Below, in pieces: positions 1-9,700 of a stretch of DNA of 39,704 nucleotides. Origin of the DNA: a virus; the IMG/VR virus record IMGVR_UViG_3300042691_009007, positions 1 to 39,704 of that record; one strand, written 5' to 3'. The notes under the pieces are model-generated. The model was given only the letters and a program-made list of their open reading frames with translations, did not search any database and was not told where the DNA came from. The position numbers and the translations under genes are program-made. Every line of letters starts with the position of its first letter. Position 1 is the stretch's first letter.

Positions 1-3000
1 GATTTACAAGCTCGAAGCCTTGAGGATTATTTTTAACAAGTTGTTCATCTATAATAAATTCTATATTTTCAAAACTACTACTTGCACCGTATTGTCCAGT
101 TCTTAATGCCCATTCTTCATAAAAGGTAATACTTTCTTGGCCTTCCGCACTAAGAACATCAAACAACTTATTCAATACATTCTGAGTACCTTTTTCAACA
201 ATCATCCCTTGATAAAATTTAAACTCACTAACATCATCTTTAATAATATTGCTGAGATATTGTCGCTTCTGATAGCCAATCAAATGTTGTGCCATAGCTT
301 GTTGGTCGGCGTCGAAATTATCGCTATCCAGGTTATAAAAATCTTGGAACTGGTTGGCCTTATAAGACCAATTTGGTAATAGTTGAGCCGTTGGCTTACT
401 ATCTAGTTTCATCCACTTGGTAGAAATAAACTCCTCGTTTCCAGGCATAGACGATTTAGCTGTATAGTAAAATTGTTTGTATTTTACAATATCACCTAAT
501 GCATAATTTTGCCACGGTTGCCAATCTTGAATTACTGCTTGGTCAAAAATAAATCCTGGAACATTAAAATCTCCATTCCAATTGCTGCTTAAATATCCAG
601 ATACTTTAATTCTTTCTTGACGATATCCGCTTGTAGGGTTGTATATTGTGTCATTAAATAGAGTGTTATTTTTTAAAACAATAATCTGTTCTTTCTGAAC
701 AAGATAAAAAGTAGCACCGTAGATGCCGTCTTCAACTGGAGTATAACTTACAGTATTTTCTTCTCTATAATTATTTAAAAATTGCGGTTGGATCGGAGAC
801 CCATCTACTTTAAATATTTCATACTTGTTAAATTGATTTCGAATATCATCAACAACTGTCTGAGGAGAAGAGAAACTAAGTGCAATAGCTGCTGGACTTA
901 GACTAATAACACTACTACCAATCGAGCTTAATCCGTCTAATTTAACATATTCGTTGTAATCAAAGATATTAAAAGGATCAATATTATTGATTGCACGATA
1001 GTAATCACCGTTATATCTTACAATTTGTCCTAGCATTACTGGTTGATTTTCTTGCCACTCTGACCACTTGTCTTCTCCGGTACTCCAATTTTGAGTAGTC
1101 CAAAACATAAACTCTTTTGCGCTTGTTTCCCAATTAGCAATAGCTTTTAATTCATTATTAAAATTATCAAAAATAAATCCTTGATCTTTTAAATATTCTC
1201 CATACCCTAACAAGAAGTCAACTACATCCTGGATAGTTCTAAGTTTTGTTCCGTAAGGTAACACTATCTCTTCAGTTCTGTCCCATGCTTGTCTAATGTA
1301 TGCATTTCTACCTCCAACAATAGGAAGGGATGGCAATAACGTGTAATAAATTGGATTGAATATTGTTTCAGTCGTATGACGAGTTTTTACTCTATAGAAG
1401 CGATTTGAATACGCAACGATTTTTCCAGCAGAGTATTGTTGCTCAGGTGTCCATGTAACATAGTTTTCTGAGACGCCGCCAATATTAATTTCTATACCAG
1501 TTTTAATCCAATTATAATATTTGAAAAACGGCTGGGTCTTACTGTAGCCTTTTAAACTAAATCCGTCTTCTAATTTTGTAATAATTACGCCACTGTAAAT
1601 AATTTTCTTAACAGGACTAGATGTATTCAAGATTATTTCATAATCTTCCGCAGGAACAAAAACACTTCCACTAGTTAATGGTGTTTTACTATCAAGAAGA
1701 AGTTTAAATTTCTCTTTACTTGTAAATCCACCAATCCTATGAGCAAGTCTTACTTGGATATTTTGTAAGTCATAAAAATATTGGTCATAGGATTTTAATT
1801 TGTCGCTCTGAATATAATCAACAAGATAGTTTATTATACCGCTTGTTTTGACATTAGTAGAGCTAGAAAAAATGCTAGGTAATAAAATATCTTTAGGTCT
1901 AATTCGTTTTTTAGTTTCACTATAAACTATTTGGCCTGCTAAGTTCCTAACTACTCTAGATCGATCCAACAACAAGCCAAAAGATTTAGCAGGTTGTGTT
2001 AATATCAGTGTTATTAAAATTCCAAAAGGATAGTGACTGCTGCGGCGCCAAGCATTTTCAACAGGGCTCACATCACCAAATACAAAATCTCCAGCTGTAG
2101 AATTTGTAACTATTCCAGACGCCAAGCCTGATTCAACTGGACTGAGTAGTTGTCCTTGCTGATTAACTGGAATATTTCCTTTTAAATATGTTCTTACATA
2201 TTTTTTAATTTGTCTTGGAGGAGTTCCAGGTTCCCTAACAATTCCGTCTGCTAAGTCGTCCCACAAAATTAAATTATCACTAGTATAAGGTGCTGGACCG
2301 TAAACTTGTTGCCACCATGCTGGTTCCTCGCTGAAACCTAACATTTCCCAAGGACATAAGTTAGGCCTGTCTGTTTCAAGCATCCATCTGTAAATGCCTT
2401 TCCAATAACCTGGAAGCGGTGTTCTTCCGTCTGGCGTAGCCATCTCTCGATAATTGTATGTTCGAGGATCTTGATTATTATAACTTAATGGTTTTGTAAA
2501 ATCTCTATCGATTAAATTTGCCCAAGAATAAAAATTAGTTGATAATACTTCGTCAAATTCCTTCAACGAGTATGCACCATCTCTATTATAAACAGGTAGA
2601 AAATCCCCCGCATCAAAAATTTCAGGATCGTATTTTATCTTGATATTATTGTAGATTCTTTTTTCTAATTCAAGAATAATTGCATCTCTGTAATCACCAT
2701 ACGCTAATACAATACTGCCGTCATGCCCTTGAATAACTTGTTGTGGAGTTATTAATGTTGTATCTAAATAAATTTTTGGTTCGTACTTTGGCCACAGACC
2801 CAACTTGGTTGGTGTAGGAGGCACAAAGCAACCGTTGGTGTTTTCAAATTCGTAAATTGTTATTATGTCATTATTGACTATGGGTGCTGATATAACTACG
2901 AACCCCTGATCATCAAATGTATAATCTTTACCGTGTAATAATTGATCGGTGTTGTTTAGATAAACTAAAACTGCTTTATTTGAAAGTTCGTCTAAATTAA

Positions 3001-5713
3001 ATACCGAACTTAATGGGTAAGTTTTGATTCTATAATCAAATACTTTTAAATCGGTTCTAATATTTCCCGCATACGGAACCATATCACTAAAATAATAAGG
3101 AAACGACGTTGGTTTATCTTTATTAATTTCTTGTAAAATTGCGTTAACTTGTATAGCCGGGTCCGCTTCTATCCCTAAATTTTCAGCTACCTTGATAAAA
3201 TTTCTTTTAAATTTATTATAATCATATTGAGCATTTTCTATTGCTCTGATAATATTATTATTTTGAGATGTTAAGTGATATAAGGCCAATCCGATTGGAC
3301 CGCTGTGCTGAACAAATTTAGTGCCAAATTGTGTGATATTACCTAAGTCTCTGATATTACTTGAGCCTGGAAAAATTCCTGTAAATTGATTTTGAATATT
3401 ATCAATAATTGAATTTACGTGGGACGATATTTCGCCTAATGTGAAATCAGTTACATCGTCATTAAGAGGGTTGTTTTGCAATCCAATAGGAATTTCATAA
3501 AACCCGTTAGAATTTATATGCTGTTTAGCATAGGCTTTAATTGTTAAAATATCTGATTTATTGATACTGTTTTCTAAAATAATTTTTTTATAAGGAAACG
3601 TATCTTGAATACTCCAGTGTGGCTTTTCTAATCTGATACCATTGACTAAAACAATAACTTCTAAGTCATTCAAATTAGTTGGGTCATCAAAAATATCTAT
3701 CTCAAAGTTGTTTGTTATATTTGAATTTTTATAAATTCTGATAGCCGCTTGAACATTTGTACTTGAAGATGTTTGCCAGCCGTTAACATATTTGATTTCG
3801 TTATTTGGCAAGGTTTTTAGTAGATAACCAACGCTAGTTGATTTGTTAACTATAAAGGATATATCTTTATATTGAAATGTATCTGATATAATATTAAAAT
3901 TAAAAACTATATCACCAATATTATCAATATTTTTATAAGTTAGCGGAAACCCTAAGACAGAATCATTGACGCTGGATCCTAGTTTATACGAAAATATTTT
4001 AGTTCCGTTAAAAGTAGAACCATCATATACATCCTTATTGCCAAACGTTACTCCGTTCTGGTCAAATATATCAAACAACGGAGGTTGATTAACGTTATTC
4101 TTTTGTTGAGCAACCAGCCATTGAGATCCGTCAAACCAATACCACGATCCTTGATTAAACACTCCTTCTTTAATCAACACACTATCAAATACAGTTGGCG
4201 TTGATTCTTCTGTAAGATGTATTTGTCTAACACCATCTAATATTAGAAAGTCAACTTTAAAAATTTTATTTTTTACTCTTATATCGGTATCAGCTGCAAA
4301 CAAAATTCTCTGACCTTGTGCTACATCAATACCATCAATATTATAACCTAATTGACCTTCAATTTTTGAAAAAACATCAGTTGTATAAGTATCAATTAAA
4401 TCAACATCGCTTACTGATTTAATACCAAAATTAAACAGTTTCAAATTTGGTTCAAATTCAATAATGGGTCGAACTGCTCGATAAGTTTGATCTATATCTG
4501 CAATTTTTCCATTATATCTAGCACTGGCTTCGATTGTATCTTTGTGGAACCAACGGTTATATCTGCTCCAGGGATTACTGTCCTTACTACTTCTATTAAT
4601 AACAATATAATCTTTTTTTCCTGCGTAAGTAGTAGCATCACCAAAAGGCAAGTTATCAAACGGGTCTGCATCAAATAATACAGACTCCCTTGTTGTATAA
4701 TTTCCTATAATTTCTAAAGAAGACTCTGCAATTAATTCTATAGATTCTCCAACACCCTCAACATAATAATTTCCAACTTTATAATGCTCTGGAATAATAT
4801 TTCCAACAAAGGATAATTTCATGCCGTTGCTTAATGAAGTTCCGTCAGGCAATGTGTAAGTTTTTTTACCTAATAAATCTGTTTCAAGGTTAAATGTTGT
4901 ATTTTCATCTATTGATAAAATTTGAAAAACACCACCTAAGTTTACATCTGCTTCACTTACATAATAAATTATGTCTGGCGAATTCATTGGAACGAAAAAC
5001 TCAATCACACCTACTTCAACAGCATTACCTGTAATTTCTGGTATGTCATATCTGTATGTTTCGCCATCAATTCTTTTAGTTTTAATACTAAAAGGATTAC
5101 CAGGACTATTAATTTCAAAACGATATGTCTGACCTCTATACAACTGAATACTTGGATTTTGTATTAAACCGTTTGGATAAAATACATAAGTGTTATTATC
5201 AGCTTCAGCTTTAATTTCAACTTTGTAAGTGCTAACAATGCTTTCTTGTGCGCCAACAATTTTGATAGGATCAGGGCCATACGGTAGCCAGAAATATTGC
5301 TGAAAATTTACAAATTTATCCCAATTGATATGAGGATCCCAGCTGTAAAATTCTTGTTGATTTACCCTAGAATGATTTTTAACATTGCCGCCAAAAACAT
5401 TTATTTGATTAATATAATCTTGGTAGTCTTTAAAAAATGTTGTATTTTCTAATTCATCTTTGATAATTAATCCTGGCTCAAGCTGATAATTTTGACGAAC
5501 AGAATCTGCGGCTTGAACAAAAATGTCTTCGCCTGTTGTTGATTTACTATTTTGTCTTCCTACATAACCATTAACTTTTTTTACAGTACCTGGTTGTATT
5601 AATTGGTCAACTGTGGCTTGCAGAAACTTTTTATTTGAATCTGTTCTATAATATCTTGGAAGTAGTTCTGAACTAGATACTTTTCCGCCTGTAGGATTAA
5701 TTTTATCCGCCAT
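1..5713 (-). CDS. Giant baseplate/tail structural protein, 3' end beyond window
   Basis: Open frame of 1904 codons without a stop, from an ATG overlapping the gp6 stop by 11 bases (GGAG ribosome site inside the gp6 end) to the left edge, so the C-terminus is missing. It resembles the very large virion protein found after gp6 in marine T4-like phages: a Trp/Pro-rich block near residues 1115-1160 (PWEMLGF, WW, YGPAPYT) looks like that family. Three short segments near residues 1417-1442, 1547-1576 and 1729-1751 share a W-x-Y/Q-x-x-G-x-I-V-x-Y-x-x-x-Y-Y pattern like chitin-binding type 3 (CBM5/12) modules, suggesting carbohydrate contact. Position after gp6 suggests a wedge or baseplate-fibre connector (the place of T4 gp7/gp8), but sequence identity with T4 gp7 is not visible. 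That it is a virion protein is well supported; the exact role is inferred. Confidence 0.8.
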   Translation of the reverse strand, partial: MADKINPTGGKVSSSELLPRYYRTDSNKKFLQATVDQLIQPGTVKKVNGYVGRQNSKSTTGEDIFVQAADSVRQNYQLEPGLIIKDELENTTFFKDYQDYINQINVFGGNVKNHSRVNQQEFYSWDPHINWDKFVNFQQYFWLPYGPDPIKIVGAQESIVSTYKVEIKAEADNNTYVFYPNGLIQNPSIQLYRGQTYRFEINSPGNPFSIKTKRIDGETYRYDIPEITGNAVEVGVIEFFVPMNSPDIIYYVSEADVNLGGVFQILSIDENTTFNLETDLLGKKTYTLPDGTSLSNGMKLSFVGNIIPEHYKVGNYYVEGVGESIELIAESSLEIIGNYTTRESVLFDADPFDNLPFGDATTYAGKKDYIVINRSSKDSNPWSRYNRWFHKDTIEASARYNGKIADIDQTYRAVRPIIEFEPNLKLFNFGIKSVSDVDLIDTYTTDVFSKIEGQLGYNIDGIDVAQGQRILFAADTDIRVKNKIFKVDFLILDGVRQIHLTEESTPTVFDSVLIKEGVFNQGSWYWFDGSQWLVAQQKNNVNQPPLFDIFDQNGVTFGNKDVYDGSTFNGTKIFSYKLGSSVNDSVLGFPLTYKNIDNIGDIVFNFNIISDTFQYKDISFIVNKSTSVGYLLKTLPNNEIKYVNGWQTSSSTNVQAAIRIYKNSNITNNFEIDIFDDPTNLNDLEVIVLVNGIRLEKPHWSIQDTFPYKKIILENSINKSDILTIKAYAKQHINSNGFYEIPIGLQNNPLNDDVTDFTLGEISSHVNSIIDNIQNQFTGIFPGSSNIRDLGNITQFGTKFVQHSGPIGLALYHLTSQNNNIIRAIENAQYDYNKFKRNFIKVAENLGIEADPAIQVNAILQEINKDKPTSFPYYFSDMVPYAGNIRTDLKVFDYRIKTYPLSSVFNLDELSNKAVLVYLNNTDQLLHGKDYTFDDQGFVVISAPIVNNDIITIYEFENTNGCFVPPTPTKLGLWPKYEPKIYLDTTLITPQQVIQGHDGSIVLAYGDYRDAIILELEKRIYNNIKIKYDPEIFDAGDFLPVYNRDGAYSLKEFDEVLSTNFYSWANLIDRDFTKPLSYNNQDPRTYNYREMATPDGRTPLPGYWKGIYRWMLETDRPNLCPWEMLGFSEEPAWWQQVYGPAPYTSDNLILWDDLADGIVREPGTPPRQIKKYVRTYLKGNIPVNQQGQLLSPVESGLASGIVTNSTAGDFVFGDVSPVENAWRRSSHYPFGILITLILTQPAKSFGLLLDRSRVVRNLAGQIVYSETKKRIRPKDILLPSIFSSSTNVKTSGIINYLVDYIQSDKLKSYDQYFYDLQNIQVRLAHRIGGFTSKEKFKLLLDSKTPLTSGSVFVPAEDYEIILNTSSPVKKIIYSGVIITKLEDGFSLKGYSKTQPFFKYYNWIKTGIEINIGGVSENYVTWTPEQQYSAGKIVAYSNRFYRVKTRHTTETIFNPIYYTLLPSLPIVGGRNAYIRQAWDRTEEIVLPYGTKLRTIQDVVDFLLGYGEYLKDQGFIFDNFNNELKAIANWETSAKEFMFWTTQNWSTGEDKWSEWQENQPVMLGQIVRYNGDYYRAINNIDPFNIFDYNEYVKLDGLSSIGSSVISLSPAAIALSFSSPQTVVDDIRNQFNKYEIFKVDGSPIQPQFLNNYREENTVSYTPVEDGIYGATFYLVQKEQIIVLKNNTLFNDTIYNPTSGYRQERIKVSGYLSSNWNGDFNVPGFIFDQAVIQDWQPWQNYALGDIVKYKQFYYTAKSSMPGNEEFISTKWMKLDSKPTAQLLPNWSYKANQFQDFYNLDSDNFDADQQAMAQHLIGYQKRQYLSNIIKDDVSEFKFYQGMIVEKGTQNVLNKLFDVLSAEGQESITFYEEWALRTGQYGASSSFENIEFIIDEQLVKNNPQGFELVN

Positions 5714-8700
5714 TGTTTGCTCCGTATGAAGAACTTGATATAGTCTGTTGAGAAGTTGTGTTTGATGTTGATGTGGTTCCAGCTACAGATTTAATCGATG
5801 AACTAGTTATTCCGTAGATAATTTCAACATCATCAACTGTTGCGCCGTTAACAAATAGCTCGTCACCAGAAGATTTTATTTCAAACAAACTTCCAAATCC
5901 AAGTCCGCTAAGTCTTGGAACTATAACAAAACTTGAAATATCTGGAGATAACTGAGTCATTACATAAGCAGATAGTTCTGTGAAATAAAACGTATCACCA
6001 AAGTCCCAATTTTCTAAAGCAAAAAATTCTTCTATTGCTGATACAATTCTTGTTTTAATATCATTATCAGACACTACTCTGTTAGAATTTTTGATAACTT
6101 TAAAACTTGCCTGTACATCTGGACTTGCTGATTGTCCAAATAAAACTTTATAATTTGCTGGATGATATACTATCTCGTCGCTGATTGTTTTGATAAGGTT
6201 TAAGTTTGAAGAAATTAAATCATATAACTCATTTGAACTCGGTGGCAGTGGTCGAGTATCTATTGCACCACTTAGCCATTGTCTAAATCTTATGTCAAAA
6301 CTTTTTGTTAGTAAGTAAACATCTATAATATTACTTGCGCCTGGATCAATCCTGCTGTCGTAATCTGCATTATGAATATATTGAAATTTTAAATTATCTC
6401 TGCCAAGATAAACTTTATAATCTAAAGTAGGAACATACGGATCTGGTAATTTATCGTTGTACTTGAAAAGAGCATTAATATCAATAAAATAAAAATACTG
6501 CCCTGTTTTTCGTTCGTTTACAGATACAAAATTTTTACTAGCTTTTATAAGAACAAGTTGATTAGAATTGTCAATATATCGATAGTCTTCTTGACCTTGA
6601 CTTATTGAATATTTTTCTTGAACAATATATTTTTTCTGTAGTATTAACGAATCAGTTTCTCCGATAACTGGAGGTTCTACGATATTTAAAAATAACTCAG
6701 GATCGTCTACAACGCCATTGTCATCTGAATCTGCAAAAGAAACAATTAACTTTTTAGTATCAACATACCCATCAATGCCAATGTATTCTTTTTCTATATC
6801 CCATGCTTGATCGTATGTAAAAGCCGATGTGCTATCAGGTTTAGTATTAACACTTAAAATGTTAATCAAATCTTTTACTACTGCATTTGTCTTACTATCA
6901 TATATCTTATTGCTAGATTCAAAATAGAATCTAGTTTGAGTATCGCTTTCAAAAATATATCGTTGGCAGCGTGATATAACAGTATAGAATTCATTATCCG
7001 TTGTGAACAATAGTAACCAACTAGCATCTTGTCTTAAGTTAGTTTGGTCGCCTTGTTTACCCAAGCTAAACACATTCTTTGTATCTAAGTTTAATTCAAA
7101 TACAATTTTCCATTGTTGGGTCACAGCATCATATCTTAAACCAAATGGTTTATTTGAATAAATTAAATCTATCATAGTGCTGATTGTATCAGAATCAATC
7201 ACTGTTCTCCATTTTGGAATAATCAACGATAATTGTGGATTTACACCTGAGCCGGTTGTCAAAGAAGGAATAGTTCTATTCAGTGTCACAGGCCCAAATC
7301 CAGTGGACAATACACCGGTACCGTCTCCTGTGCCGTCATTAACTACATTTACTACTTCTGCCCATAATTCTGTTGTGCCGCCTTTTACAGTCGATGCTCC
7401 GTAGACTAATTTATTATTGTTTAATGTATCAAAATACCAACCAGCAGGAGCAGTAAATTTTATCAAGGCGCCTGCTTTAATATATTTTAAATCGGTTGAA
7501 GTAAAACTACCTACTTTGTAAATTGCATTTCCTGCGCCGGCGCTAAAATATCCTGTAGATAACCCTGTGTCACTTGTAACATTGGTCCAAATAGTGTCTA
7601 GGCCTTCTACGTAATTTAAAAATTTTTCATAGTAAAAGTTTCTTAAATCAACATTTTTTAAAATATCATTTATACTGTTATAGATAATACCTTCAATGTC
7701 TGTCTTATTAGTATAAGAAAATCTAAACGAATTTTGAAATTCTTCTTTATAAATTACTCCGTCATCAGAAAATAGAGTTGTCGAACTGTATTTTCCTGTT
7801 GGGTCTGAAAGATCAAAATATCTACTAATGCCGCTACTGGTTCTGTTAATTGCTTTTATTTTAGCTATTTGAGTACTAGCAGATAACGGACTAATGTTGT
7901 AGTCTTCTCCAGTAATCATACGATTTTGTGTATAGTATGTTTGAGGAGCGTTTGCTTTAATATCGTCGCTGGTTTCAGGAATTGCAGCATTAGACACGCT
8001 GCTGGCCAAATTCATTGATATTGTTAAATTTTCTTGCTGACCTGCATTAGAAATATACGGAAAAGAGATGCTTACATTTCTAATGTCTTGTGTATTAATT
8101 GTATAACTCAATGCGTTGCTTACACGATAATAGGTTCTAAAAGTTCCTAGAGGTAAGTCGCCAAATGTGCCATCACTAAATTGCAAACTAATTGCATCGT
8201 TAGTTCTAGTTATAACTGAAAAAATTGTTCTTATATTTTTATTAATACTATTATAGATAATGTTGTTAGCTTCAAAATTTGAAACACTAGTCCAGAGTGC
8301 AGATTCTTTACCTTCAGTATCTAGTTGATACAACCATACATCATCATTATTAATATTTTGACTGTCAATATCAACCGATTGATTGTTGCTTGGTTGAGTA
8401 ATTGTAAAACTTCCTGTATTAAGTGTTCCTTGTACAAACCTCAAGAAAAAACCAGACCCTGGACTGCCTGTTCCGCGGCCGTCATCTTTGTAAATGCAAC
8501 TTAGTTTATTTCCTAGTTTAGGAGTTTCTTCGTAGATGTAAGAACGCCCTTTAAATGTTGTACTAACAACTTCAAAATCCATGTTCCTGCCAGCTACTAT
8601 TTTACTAAAACCAAATACTGGTAGCCCTGTTGTGTTATTTTGAAAAATATATTGATCAACTGGTGTTCCGTAGATGATATCACTGGCAGCTGGATTTCCA

Positions 8701-9209
8701 AACTGTTGTGTCTTAGGAAATGCAGCATTTATAACTTTAATAAATTGGTCATACCAGTTAGCATTACTGGCATCATTCCAGTTAATTATTTGTCCTGATA
8801 AATTTCGTCCTGTGCTATCTGAAACGTTTTCAGTTGTTGAAACACTTGAAAACTTTAACAATCCGCTGGCAGCGACATTACGTTTAGCGTTATAAGATAA
8901 TAGTCTAGCTAGACGCAATACGCTTTCACGACGTTCTGCTAACTCTAAAAAATTGTCACGAGCATTTAAGTCAACACGGAAAGCTATGCTTTGGCCTAAG
9001 AACGCAATAAGGTCAATTAGGGCAAGGTATTCGCTAGACTCAATGTAATCATTATAATCTTCAGGATAATTTTGACGAATGTAATCAATCATTGTCCTGC
9101 GAAGATTTTCAAAATCGTAACTTTGGAAGTCGGCGTTTTTGAAGGATTGGTATATTTTTTTCCAATCTTCTGATATTAAAAGTTTATTTTGTCTAGCAGT
9201 AACCGTCAT
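5703..9209 (-). CDS. 6: Baseplate wedge protein gp6
   Basis: Protein of 1168 residues. The N-terminal ~150 residues (SEDWKKIYQSF, ESSEYLALIDLIAFLGQ, RVDLNARDNFLELAERRESV, LLSYNAKRN) are the characteristic start of marine T4-like gp6, the wedge protein whose dimers form the inner ring of the baseplate and start sheath contraction. It is much longer than T4 gp6 (660 residues); the middle is rich in beta/Ser/Thr/Asn sequence. The C-terminal part (about residues 1010-1130) has the alternating helix/strand look of the baseplate J-like region, and the last ~25 residues are Ser/Thr-rich and probably flexible. ATG at 9209 follows AGGA by eight bases and lies 18 bases after a late promoter box. It is fifth in the minus-strand baseplate operon. 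Confidence 0.9.
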   Translation of the reverse strand: MTVTARQNKLLISEDWKKIYQSFKNADFQSYDFENLRRTMIDYIRQNYPEDYNDYIESSEYLALIDLIAFLGQSIAFRVDLNARDNFLELAERRESVLRLARLLSYNAKRNVAASGLLKFSSVSTTENVSDSTGRNLSGQIINWNDASNANWYDQFIKVINAAFPKTQQFGNPAASDIIYGTPVDQYIFQNNTTGLPVFGFSKIVAGRNMDFEVVSTTFKGRSYIYEETPKLGNKLSCIYKDDGRGTGSPGSGFFLRFVQGTLNTGSFTITQPSNNQSVDIDSQNINNDDVWLYQLDTEGKESALWTSVSNFEANNIIYNSINKNIRTIFSVITRTNDAISLQFSDGTFGDLPLGTFRTYYRVSNALSYTINTQDIRNVSISFPYISNAGQQENLTISMNLASSVSNAAIPETSDDIKANAPQTYYTQNRMITGEDYNISPLSASTQIAKIKAINRTSSGISRYFDLSDPTGKYSSTTLFSDDGVIYKEEFQNSFRFSYTNKTDIEGIIYNSINDILKNVDLRNFYYEKFLNYVEGLDTIWTNVTSDTGLSTGYFSAGAGNAIYKVGSFTSTDLKYIKAGALIKFTAPAGWYFDTLNNNKLVYGASTVKGGTTELWAEVVNVVNDGTGDGTGVLSTGFGPVTLNRTIPSLTTGSGVNPQLSLIIPKWRTVIDSDTISTMIDLIYSNKPFGLRYDAVTQQWKIVFELNLDTKNVFSLGKQGDQTNLRQDASWLLLFTTDNEFYTVISRCQRYIFESDTQTRFYFESSNKIYDSKTNAVVKDLINILSVNTKPDSTSAFTYDQAWDIEKEYIGIDGYVDTKKLIVSFADSDDNGVVDDPELFLNIVEPPVIGETDSLILQKKYIVQEKYSISQGQEDYRYIDNSNQLVLIKASKNFVSVNERKTGQYFYFIDINALFKYNDKLPDPYVPTLDYKVYLGRDNLKFQYIHNADYDSRIDPGASNIIDVYLLTKSFDIRFRQWLSGAIDTRPLPPSSNELYDLISSNLNLIKTISDEIVYHPANYKVLFGQSASPDVQASFKVIKNSNRVVSDNDIKTRIVSAIEEFFALENWDFGDTFYFTELSAYVMTQLSPDISSFVIVPRLSGLGFGSLFEIKSSGDELFVNGATVDDVEIIYGITSSSIKSVAGTTSTSNTTSQQTISSSSYGANNGG

Positions 9210-9227
9210 GATTTATCCTAATAACAG

Positions 9228-9235
9228 TATTTATC
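9228..9235 (-). promoter_or_regulatory. T4-type late promoter GATAAATA before gp6
   Basis: On the minus strand the box reads GATAAATA, one mismatch from the T4 late consensus TATAAATA. It lies in the only sizeable gap (47 bases) of the baseplate operon, so gp6 and the giant protein can be transcribed separately from the upstream genes. Expected transcription start is about 12 bases before the gp6 ATG. Confidence 0.65.
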
Positions 9236-9256
9236 GATAAAAATAATATGCGTACT

Positions 9257-9700
9257 TTATCCTAACAATAGTCCGTTGGCTTGATCAAATCTCAATTGCA
9301 TTGACTGACTAATATTGTAGGGCAGATAAGTTAATACACATTCTAATTGTATACCTGTTTCATATTGTCTAACAGACACTTCGCTTGCACTTATTCTAGG
9401 ATCATAGTTTATAATTGTGTTTACATTTTCAACTATTAAATCTTTAAGCTGGTCTGTCAACGGTTCAAATAACAAATCCCAAATAATAGTTCCAAATGCA
9501 GGGTTCATTAATCGTTCGCCCTGTCTAGTATGAAAATGATTTAACAAATCCTGTTGGATTAGCTGAAAATCATATAAAGCAAAATTTTCAGTTTCTTGAC
9601 TAACTGTACTGAAACCTTTGTAAGTTTTAGGGGCTATAAGGTCGTTTCGTTGATTTGGTGATAAAACAATTTTATTGTATAATTTTGAGTTTTCGCTCAT
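9257..9700 (-). CDS. 25: Baseplate wedge protein gp25
   Basis: Protein of 147 residues, close to T4 gp25 (132). The segment around residues 55-105 (TRQGERLMNPAFGT, WDLLFEPL, DLIVENV, NYDPRI) is the conserved gp25/GpW core, including the EPL-type sequence shared by phage wedge proteins and type VI secretion TssE. gp25 sits at the centre of each wedge, clamps gp6 and initiates sheath polymerisation. The ATG overlaps the gp5 stop by one base (TAATG), implying translational coupling. Confidence 0.93.
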   Translation of the reverse strand: MSENSKLYNKIVLSPNQRNDLIAPKTYKGFSTVSQETENFALYDFQLIQQDLLNHFHTRQGERLMNPAFGTIIWDLLFEPLTDQLKDLIVENVNTIINYDPRISASEVSVRQYETGIQLECVLTYLPYNISQSMQLRFDQANGLLLG

